Shown piece after piece: positions 1-6,500 of a stretch of 7,200 nt of DNA; position 1 is the first letter of the stretch, and the number at the start of each line of letters is the position of its first letter. The DNA is from Clostridia bacterium. Its GTDB lineage: Bacteria > Bacillota > Clostridia > Oscillospirales > Ruminococcaceae. The stretch covers positions 1 to 7,200 of the forward strand of contig JAGKVC010000189.1 of assembly GCA_021152595.1 (NCBI GenBank), read 5' to 3'. Both the position numbers and the translations under genes were made by a program. Below the pieces are notes generated by a model. That model worked only from the letters and a program-made list of their open reading frames with translations. It was not told the DNA's origin and ran no database searches.

Positions 1-248
1 TTCCATAGATGCATGAAAGCCGCTACAAGAGCCGCAATTGCCACAACAACAGCAAGAATTGTTCCCAGAGAAACGCCTAGAGCACCAGTCACAGCGGTAA
101 TGCCGCCTTTGACCGCTCCAATCGCAGCAGGTGCTTTTGACACCAGAGAAAGGACGCTGCCAATGCCGGAGATTGTCTTGCCCAGTACAATGAGCATGGG
201 TCCCAGAGCTGCCGCCACCAGAGCAATTTTGACAATGGTTTCCTTGAC
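1..248 (-). pseudogene. Phage tail tape-measure protein, internal fragment
   Basis: On the minus strand this stretch is open without a stop and runs off the left edge of the window. It encodes about 80 residues of a very hydrophobic, Ala/Gly/Val-rich protein. Two membrane-like segments are visible: one around ETIVKIALVAAALGPMLIVL, and a second around GTILAVVVAIAALVAAF ending in MHLW. A Gly/Ser/Ala-rich stretch links them (GKTISGIGSVLSLVSKAP, then GAVKGGITAVTGALG). This pattern is typical of the hydrophobic middle of TP901-type tape-measure proteins, which set tail length in siphophages and are threaded through the tail tube. The family assignment is by resemblance. There is no start codon or ribosome site: going upstream, the frame passes into a repeat-like segment at about 249 and meets a TGA at 324-326. 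The expected N-terminal half is therefore missing. It is either a prophage remnant cut by recombination or a mis-joined contig. A generic membrane protein is the alternative reading. Confidence 0.65.
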
Positions 249-437
249 ACTTCTACATTTTAACGAACCCAGATAAGATTTAACGAACCCAGTAGGTTCG
301 TTAAATTTTGCACCCAGCCGTATTCAGCATACTGGCGACAGGGCAAAAAAATAAGACCTCATCGGTCTGCCATTCGCAAAAAGCCCTGAAATAGCGCCTA
401 TTTGCGGTATTCCTTGTATCAATCCCGTAACTGCTTT
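249..437 (-). other. Repeat-like junction segment of about 190 bp between two truncated genes
   Basis: This segment fits neither neighbour. To its right, the restriction-modification gene loses family similarity at the codon for D321 (438-440), exactly where the SAM motif should start. To its left, tape-measure similarity begins at about 245. Inside it are a 14-bp direct repeat and a 12-bp inverted repeat (259-306). There is also a weak 5-bp hairpin (354-358 with 364-368) next to a run of seven A on the plus strand (345-351), which reads as a U-run in minus-strand RNA. The minus frame is open from the R-M gene to a TGA at 324-326, and the same frame is open again below that stop. A 7-bp word, TTCCTTG, occurs near both edges (240-246 and 410-416). 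I cannot name the element. A short dispersed element (MITE-like), a recombination scar and an assembly bridge are all possible. The edges are accurate to perhaps 10 bases. Confidence 0.45.
259..306. repeat. Tandem 14-bp direct repeat plus 12-bp inverted repeat
   Basis: TTTAACGAACCCAG occurs at 259-272 and again at 279-292, a period of 20 bases. The second copy also forms the left arm of a perfect inverted repeat: ATTTAACGAACC (278-289) and GGTTCGTTAAAT (295-306), with a 5-base spacer CAGTA. One word is thus present three times within 48 bases, twice direct and once inverted. This could be a protein-binding site cluster (recombinase or repressor), the end of a small mobile element, or an RNA hairpin. 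Neither strand has a U-run after the stem, so a terminator is unlikely. Confidence 0.8.
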
Positions 438-1400
438 ATCAATTACCTTATCTCTAGCAGTAACATCAACTAATTCAGCGCAAAATTTCGTAATATGCCT
501 GGGCGTGAAAACAATACCGAGCGAATTATTGTCATAGCCATATCGAATGAAGGCTTCATATAACAGACCAAGAAAGTCAGTATCAGTTTGCAGAATTGAT
601 TTAATATTTAGCATCTTGAGAATGTAAATAATTTTGCCCATTTTTGGCGCCAGCCTTGAATAGTCAGCTTCCGACATTCTTAATGTTTCGATAAGCTGAC
701 GCTTTTTTTCATCTTCAAAGTGATCTGTTTGGTTGATTGCTTCTTCAACAAGACTGTTAATAGAATCTAATTCTTCGCCTTTTGTTAAATCAATCTCTCC
801 TTGGTATAATGCTGTAATAACAGCGCCTAGTACTTTAGGTCTTAATGAGGGCTCTATTTTTGCGGATCTAAGTATTGATGATAGGTCGATTGCCGTTATG
901 ATATAGTCAGATACCTTTGGAATTGAAATTTCAGTGGTTCCGTTATTGGTGAGTAATGCATTTTCAACTTCTGCGACACTTGGAAAACTCGTTAATACAA
1001 ATCCGCGCGCAGTTAAGTCAATCCAGTCATTTCCGTCGAAGAATCTGGTTGTAAAAATATAACCATTATCCTCTTCACCAGCTACTCCTATCGCAATATT
1101 CACATGATAACTACCATGAGCGTTTATGGCGTTTGCATAATCTATTGCTTCAGATATTGCATTGTCAATTTTGCTGATGTCGTTCTTGGCTTCGACAACA
1201 AGCAAAGGCTGAAAGTCCTTACAAACTAAAAAATCAGGCTTTGTATTACCTAAACCTGAATCCTTAAAATAATCCTCAATTTCTTGTTCTTCAAGGAATT
1301 GACCGCCTTTTTGAGGATGTCTGGTATCCCATCCTTTTTGTGCAGCGACTTGTCTGATTAGATATCTGCATCTGGATTCAGCGCGTTTACTTTTTGCCAT
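324..1400 (-). pseudogene. Restriction-modification protein: PD-(D/E)xK nuclease plus start of N6-adenine DNA methylase, truncated
   Basis: The 358-residue frame starts at ATG 1400, because AAGGAG at 1409-1414 lies 8 bases upstream of it; a GTG three codons earlier overlaps that site. Residues 1-150 look like an HsdR-N-type nuclease: P55-D56 followed by E70-A71-K72 is the PD-(D/E)xK signature. A helical region follows. At about residues 275-320 comes the entry of an HsdM/N6-Mtase-type methyltransferase (FLGLLYEAFIRYG, then FTPRHITKFCAELVDVTARDK-VID). In this family the SAM-binding motif I, D-P-A-C-G-T-G, should come next. Instead the last 37 residues are unrelated and stop at a TGA. Motif I, the catalytic N/D-PP-Y/F motif and any target-recognition domain are absent, so methylation is not possible. 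The intact parent would be a nuclease-methylase fusion, as in Type IIG/BcgI-A-like or Type I-like enzymes. The gene is more AT-rich than carB, greA or lysS, which suggests horizontal acquisition. It has its own ribosome site and sits beyond the lysS terminator, so it was probably a separate unit. Confidence 0.75.
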
Positions 1401-1408
1401 TTTACTCA

Positions 1409-1414
1409 CTCCTT
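1409..1414 (-). promoter_or_regulatory. Ribosome binding site that fixes the R-M gene start
   Basis: The minus strand reads AAGGAG, then 8 bases, then ATG at 1400-1398. The alternative GTG at 1409-1407 shares its first base with the AAGGAG motif and so cannot be served by it. This sets the start at 1400. I found no convincing -35/-10 pair between this site and the terminator at 1461. Confidence 0.75.
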
Positions 1415-1460
1415 GTTATCAGTTGACAACCGTGAAATGGTACCAATAAATGTAGGTAGG

Positions 1461-1492
1461 AATAAAGGGCTCTCACTTGAAAGCCCTTTATT
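1461..1492 (-). terminator. Rho-independent terminator after lysS
   Basis: AATAAAGGGCT (1461-1471) and AGCCCTTTATT (1482-1492) form a perfect 11-bp stem with a 10-base loop. On the minus strand the 3' arm ends in CCCTTTATT, a U-rich tail. The hairpin lies 37 bases below the original lysS stop at 1529 and above the R-M gene, so it closes the carB-greA-lysS unit. The stem is symmetrical enough to work in both directions. Confidence 0.85.
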
Positions 1493-1528
1493 CGTAATAA
1501 TAGATCTTTATGGGATAAAATTTGCTCA

Positions 1529-1630
1529 TTAATCAATCGACTTCATCGTCGGGAAGAGCAGCACGTCTCGGATAGACTGACTGTTTGTCATGAGCATAAC
1601 GAGTCTGTCGATACCGAAGCCGATGCCGCC
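1529..1630 (-). pseudogene. lysS: Detached C-terminal end of lysyl-tRNA synthetase (motif 3), out of frame
   Basis: On the minus strand, in a frame different from the main lysS frame, 33 codons read GGIGFGIDRLVMLMTNSQS then IRDVLLFPTMKSID and stop at TAA 1529-1531. This is the class II synthetase motif 3 (G-I-G-F-G-I-D-R, with the ATP-contacting Arg) and the natural C-terminus of LysRS. In intact bacterial LysRS this block lies about 54 residues after the FELYI strand; here it follows directly, shifted in frame. It has no start or ribosome site and is not a gene of its own. It shows where the original lysS ended and that the end itself is well preserved, so the damage is recent or artificial. 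Confidence 0.9.
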
Positions 1631-2958
1631 GTGATGTAGAGCTCGAAGCGCTCGACGTAATCGGGCTTATCGGGCTTGCGCTTGGTCAGCGGCGAAATCT
1701 CGACCGGATGATCCATGATGAAGGTCGGCTGTACGAGCTTCTCCTCGACGAATTCATCGAAGAAGAGGTTGAGGATATCGCCCTTTTCGTGGCGCTTCTC
1801 GTAGTGGACGCCCTTCTCGTCTGCGATTTTCTTTGCCGCAGCGGTATCGGGGATCTGATCGAAGTCCACGCCGGTGTACTCCTTGACAGCGTCGATCATG
1901 GTCAGGCGGCGGAACGGCTTGCCGAGGTCGATCATGATATCCTCGCCGTTCTCATCGGTGCCGAACGGGATGCAGGTCGTGCCGCAGACGGTCTGTGCGA
2001 TGTGGCGGAACATATTTTCCGTCAGATCCATCATGCCGTGATAGTCGGTATATGCCTGATAGAGCTCCATGAGGGTGAATTCGGGATTATGCTTGGTATC
2101 AACGCCCTCATTGCGGAAGACTCTGCCGATCTCATAGACACGCTCGAGACCGCCGACGATCAGTCTCTTGAGGTAAAGCTCAAGGGAGATACGCAGCTTG
2201 ACGTCCTCATCGAGCGCGTTGTAGTGGGTTTCAAACGGTCTTGCAGCGGCGCCGCCTGCATTGGAGACGAGCATCGGGGTTTCGACCTCGATGAAGCCCT
2301 GTGCATCGAGCCAGCTCCGGATTGCAGCGATGATCTTGCTGCGCTTGATAAAGGTATCGCGCACATCTTCATTCATGATGAGGTCGGTATAGCGCTGACG
2401 GTATCTGGTATCGCGGTCGGTGAGACCGTGGAACTTCTCCGGCAGCGGCTTGAGCGACTTGGAGAGCATCGTGACCTTGGTCGCATGAACGGAAAGCTCA
2501 CCGGTTCTGGTGCGGAAGAGCGTGCCGGTGACGCCCATGATATCACCGATATCGCCGTACTTGCGGAATTTTGTGAATTCCTCCTCGCCGATATCATTCA
2601 TGCGGACATAGACCTGGATTCTGCCGGTCTTATCGCGCAGATCGAGAAAGTTTGCCTTGCCCATCTTGCGCCAGCTCATGATTCTGCCGGCGACAGTGAC
2701 ATTGAACTTCTCATTGATCTGATCATAAGCAGCCTTCTTCGCTTCTTCATCGAGATCAGCGGGCAGCTCAGCCTCTGCTGCTTCATACATCGCACGGCAC
2801 TCTGCGGTGCTTGCGGTGACATCAAACTTTGTGATCACAAACGGATCGTCGCCGTTCTGCTGCATTTCCGCGAGCTTATCGAGACGAACCTGACGCAGCG
2901 CGTCGATATCCTCAGCGGTCTGCGGGACGTTCTGTTCGTTGAGATTCTGTTCGCTCAT
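1588..2958 (-). CDS. lysS: Lysine--tRNA ligase (class II), disrupted by an internal deletion and frameshift
   Basis: LysRS charges tRNA(Lys) with lysine using ATP in the cytoplasm. The 456-codon frame has the expected order: an OB-fold anticodon-binding domain (about residues 85-165, FNVTVAGRIMSWRKMGKANF), motif 1 (about 203-230, ending GFIEVETPML) and motif 2 (about 275-300, YEIGRVFRNEGVDTKHNPEF). Identity is clear through residue 442 (VERFELYI). The remaining 14 residues (TAASASVSTDSLCS) are out-of-frame translation of the motif 3 coding sequence. The ANAFTELND-type block, which holds lysine-binding residues in E. coli LysRS, is missing, about 54 codons in all. Intact relatives have about 500 residues. 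The product should be inactive even if motif 3 were restored. The start ATG 2958 is served by GGAGGG 6 bases upstream, inside the end of greA, so translation is probably coupled. The cell must carry another LysRS (a second lysS or class I lysK), unless the deletion is an assembly or sequencing artefact. Confidence 0.92.
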   Translation of the reverse strand: MSEQNLNEQNVPQTAEDIDALRQVRLDKLAEMQQNGDDPFVITKFDVTASTAECRAMYEAAEAELPADLDEEAKKAAYDQINEKFNVTVAGRIMSWRKMGKANFLDLRDKTGRIQVYVRMNDIGEEEFTKFRKYGDIGDIMGVTGTLFRTRTGELSVHATKVTMLSKSLKPLPEKFHGLTDRDTRYRQRYTDLIMNEDVRDTFIKRSKIIAAIRSWLDAQGFIEVETPMLVSNAGGAAARPFETHYNALDEDVKLRISLELYLKRLIVGGLERVYEIGRVFRNEGVDTKHNPEFTLMELYQAYTDYHGMMDLTENMFRHIAQTVCGTTCIPFGTDENGEDIMIDLGKPFRRLTMIDAVKEYTGVDFDQIPDTAAAKKIADEKGVHYEKRHEKGDILNLFFDEFVEEKLVQPTFIMDHPVEISPLTKRKPDKPDYVERFELYITAASASVSTDSLCS

Positions 2959-2960
2959 GC

Positions 2961-3476
2961 TCAGCCCTCCGGATGATTCTCAAAGATGCCGGTGCTGGAA
3001 ATCTCGAGAACAGTAAAGGTCATGATGCCGACGGGAGCCTCAACGATAAAGGTATCGCCGACGCGCTTGCCGAGGACAGCCTTGCCGATCGGGGAATCAT
3101 CGGAGATCTTGTGCTTATCGTAATCCGCTTCGGAACGGCCGACGATCTGGAGTGTCTCGATCTTCTGGGGCTGACCGTTGAATTCGGCTCTGCTCAGAAT
3201 GACGCCGCATCCGGTGCTGACGGTATCGGAAGAGAGCGTGGAGATAATCTCCGCATGCTCGAGGGTATATTCGAGCTTCTTGATCTCATCTTCCAGACGC
3301 GCCTGTTCGTTACGTGCCTCATCGTACTCCGCGTTTTCGGAAAGGTCACCGTGGCTTCTTGCTTCTGCAAGGGCATCTGCGACCTCGGTACGGCGGGTAC
3401 CCTTCAAGTAGGAAAGTCTCTGTTGCTCAGCATCATAATGCTGTTGTGACATTTTTTCTCTGTATTCCTGCTCCAT
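2961..3476 (-). CDS. greA: Transcription elongation factor GreA
   Basis: GreA enters the secondary channel of RNA polymerase and stimulates cleavage of backtracked RNA, freeing stalled complexes. I place the start at ATG 3476 (171 residues), since AAGGAGG lies 5 bases upstream; an in-frame ATG at 3497 would put that site inside the gene. Residues 1-85 form the antiparallel coiled coil. Its tip motif GDLSENAEYDEARNEQ (about 43-58) keeps the acidic pair D44 and E47, equivalent to the catalytic-tip Asp41/Glu44 of E. coli GreA. The second half is the FKBP-like domain, with the conserved ISDDSPIGKAVLGKRVGD stretch and a final FTVLEI strand. The length is slightly above the usual 158 because of short extensions at both ends. 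The N-terminal strand (YREKMSQQHYDAEQQRLSYL) is less typical than the rest but keeps the helical pattern. The stop overlaps the lysS ribosome site; carB lies 80 bases upstream. The gene appears intact. Confidence 0.93.
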   Translation of the reverse strand: MEQEYREKMSQQHYDAEQQRLSYLKGTRRTEVADALAEARSHGDLSENAEYDEARNEQARLEDEIKKLEYTLEHAEIISTLSSDTVSTGCGVILSRAEFNGQPQKIETLQIVGRSEADYDKHKISDDSPIGKAVLGKRVGDTFIVEAPVGIMTFTVLEISSTGIFENHPEG

Positions 3477-3481
3477 AATGG

Positions 3482-3488
3482 CCTCCTT
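3482..3488 (-). promoter_or_regulatory. greA: Ribosome binding site that fixes the greA start
   Basis: The minus strand reads AAGGAGG, 5 bases, then ATG at 3476. It is a full anti-SD match and rules out the in-frame ATG at 3497, which lies upstream of it. Confidence 0.85.
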
Positions 3489-3511
3489 ATGAATCAATAT
3501 AGAATCCGGAG

Positions 3512-3541
3512 AGGGAGCAGTGCGAGAATGCGCTGCTCCCT
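3512..3541 (-). other. Intercistronic hairpin between carB and greA
   Basis: AGGGAGCAG (3512-3520) and CTGCTCCCT (3533-3541) form a perfect 9-bp GC-rich stem with a 12-base loop. On the minus strand the stem is followed by CTCCGG rather than a U-run, so it is not a standard rho-independent terminator. It sits just below the carB stop and above the greA ribosome site. It could be a partial terminator, an RNA-processing point or a 3'-end stabiliser that sets different carB and greA-lysS levels. I see no good promoter between it and greA: a TATATT lies at a suitable place but has no matching -35 box. Confidence 0.6.
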
Positions 3542-3556
3542 TTCGGTATGGTTTGT

Positions 3557-6500
3557 TTACTCAGTGATTTCGCTGTGGAATTCCTGCAAAGACTTGACGC
3601 TCAGCGAGCCGCCCTGCTCCTTGATTGCAGCGATGCCCTCTGCGGTAGCGGAAGCTGCTGCCATCGTGGTGATATAGGGGATGCGGTACTTGATCGCAGC
3701 CTTACGGATGTAGCTGTCGTCGTGCAGCGAATCCGCACCGGCGGGCGTATTGATGATCAGGTCGATCTTGCCGTTTGTCATGGCGTCGGTGATGTTCGGT
3801 CTGCCCTCATAGAGCTTCTTGATCTTCTCAGCCGGAATACCTGCCTCTGCGATCATATCGTAGGTCTTGCCGGTCGCAAGGATCTTGAATCCGAGGTCGT
3901 TGAATTTCTTTGCGATCGGGAGCAGCTCCGGCTTATCCATATCGCAGACGGAGAGCAGAACGGTACCGCCGGTCGGCAGCTTGGTCTGGGTAGCCTCCTG
4001 TGCCTTGAAATAAGCTTCACCGAAGTTCGGGGAGATACCGAGAACTTCGCCGGTGGAGCGCATTTCCGGTCCGAGAACCGGGTCAACTTCCTGGAACATA
4101 TTGAACGGGAAGACTGCTTCCTTAACGCCGTGATGCTTGATCTTCTTATCATGCAGCGACGGAACCGGAGACGGCTTGCCGGTCAGATCCATGGTCATGA
4201 TCTGCGTTGCGATGCGGACCATGTTGATTGCGCAGACCTTGGAAACGAGCGGAACGGTTCTGGAAGCACGCGGATTTGCCTCAAGGACATAGACAGTGTC
4301 GTCCTCGATTGCATACTGCATGTTCATCAGACCTTCAACGCCCATTTCAACAGCGATGCGCTTGGTGTAATCCTTAATGGTAGCGACATGCTTTTCGCTG
4401 AGGTTGAGCGAAGGCAGCACGCATGCAGAGTCGCCGGAGTGGATACCCGCAAGCTCGATATGCTCCATGACAGCCGGAACGAAGCATTCCTTGCCGTCGG
4501 AGATTGCATCCGCCTCACACTCGGTTGCGTGATGCAGGAATCTGTCAATGAGGATCGGTCTGTCCGGTGTGACACCGACAGCAGCCGCCATATAGACGCG
4601 CATCATGTTGTCGTCGTGGACAACCTCCATGCCGCGGCCGCCCAGCACGTAGGAAGGACGCACCATGACCGGATAGCCGATGCGGTTTGCGATTTCGAGC
4701 GCATCATCGACGGTGACAGCCATACCGGATTCCGGCATTGGAATACCGAGCTTATCCATCATCGCACGGAAATGATCTCTGTCCTCAGCGAGGTCGATGG
4801 TTTCCGGCGAGGTACCGAGGATGCGGACGCCGTTCTTCTTGAGGTCAGCCGCGAGGTTGAGCGGAGTTTGACCGCCGAACTGTGCGATGACGCCGGCCGG
4901 CTTCTCCTTCTCATAGATCTGGAGTACATCCTCAAGCGTCAGCGGCTCGAAGTAGAGTTTATCAGAGGTGTCGTAGTCAGTGGAAACGGTTTCAGGGTTG
5001 CAGTTGACGATAATCGTCTCAAAGCCGAGATCCTTCAGCGCGAGGGCAGCGTGGACACAGCAGTAGTCGAATTCGATGCCCTGACCGATTCTGTTCGGAC
5101 CGCCGCCGAGGATCATGATCTTCGGACGGTCGTCGTTGCAGGGGCTCTCATCCTTTTCAATATGATAGGAGGAGTAATAATATGCGCTGTTCTCGGTGCC
5201 GGAAACGTGGACACCCTCCCAGCCCTCACGGATGCCTGCTGCATAGCGCGCATTGCGGATATCAGCCTCCGGCACCTCGAGGATCTGGCTGAGGTAGCGG
5301 TCAGAGAAGCCGTCGAGCTTTGCCTGACGGAGAACGCCGTCTGCCGGAACCTTGCCCTTGTTTTCGAGCAGTGTATTTTCTTCTTCAACAAGCTCGAGCA
5401 TCTGCTCAATGAACCACTTTTTGATTCTGGTCAGATTATAGAGCTCATCGACGGTTGCACCCTTTCTGAGTGCTTCATACATGATGAACTGACGGTTGCT
5501 GGTCGGATAGACGAGCATAGAGAGCAGCTCATCCTTGGATTTTTCGTTGAAATCCTTTGCAAAGCCGAGACCGTATCTGCCGGTTTCCAGCGAGCGGATT
5601 GCCTTCTGGAACGCCTCTTTATAGGTCTTGCCGATGCTCATGACCTCACCGACTGCACGCATCTGGGTACCGAGCTTATCCTCAGCGCCCTTGAACTTCT
5701 CGAAAGCCCAGCGTGCGAACTTAATAACGACATAGTCGCCGGAAGGAACGTATTTGTCGAGTGTGCCGTATTTGCCGCATTCCATCTCGTCGAGCGTCAT
5801 GCCGGTTGCGAGCATCGCGGAGACGAGAGCGATCGGGAAGCCGGTCGCCTTGGAAGCCAGCGCAGAGGAACGGGATGTACGCGGGTTGATCTCAATGACG
5901 ATGATTCTGTCAGAGACCGGATCATGTGCGAACTGACAGTTGCAGCCGCCGATGACCTGAACCTTGTCAACAATGCGGTAAGCCTGCTCCTGGAGACGCT
6001 TCTGAACGTCCTCAGAGATGGTCAGCATCGGAGCGGAGCAGAAGGAATCACCGGTATGCACGCCCATCGGATCAATATTCTCGATGAAACATACGGTAAT
6101 CATGTTGCCCTTTGCATCGCGGACGACCTCGAGCTCGAGCTCTTCCCAGCCGGTGACGCACTCCTCAACGAGTACCTGACCGACGAGCGATGCCTGAAGA
6201 CCTCTTGCGCAGACGACCTTCAGCTCTTCGACGTTATAGACCATGCCGCCGCCGGCACCGCCCATGGTGTATGCAGGACGCAGAACGACCGGATAGCCGA
6301 GCTTGTCTGCGATCGCAACTGCTTCGTCCACGGAGTAAGCAACTTCACTGCGCGCCATTTCGACGCCGATGGCCTCCATGGTCTCTTTGAATTCGATTCT
6401 GTCCTCACCGCGCTCGATTGCATCAACCTGAACACCGATGACCTTGACGTTGTACTCTTTGAGCACACCGGCTTTATCGAGTTCAGAGCAGAGATTCAGA

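Noticed and set aside
13..276. Plus-strand 87-codon frame at the left edge
   Set aside because: It is antisense to the tape-measure fragment, has a low-complexity Ala/Thr/Arg composition and no ribosome site. The minus strand gives a family-like protein instead.
1423..1450. Plus-strand TTGACA followed 16 bases later by AATAAA, a possible promoter
   Set aside because: The -10 match is only 4 of 6, and the transcript would hit the terminator at 1461 at once and run antisense to lysS. A chance match is more likely.
1708..2976. Plus-strand open frame of 422 codons opposite lysS
   Set aside because: It is a shadow of lysS with the same codon-bias cause; there is no ribosome site and no family resemblance.
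3477..3497. Upstream ATG of greA at 3497
   Set aside because: The strong AAGGAGG lies downstream of it and fits the ATG at 3476; the extra seven residues have no counterpart in the family.
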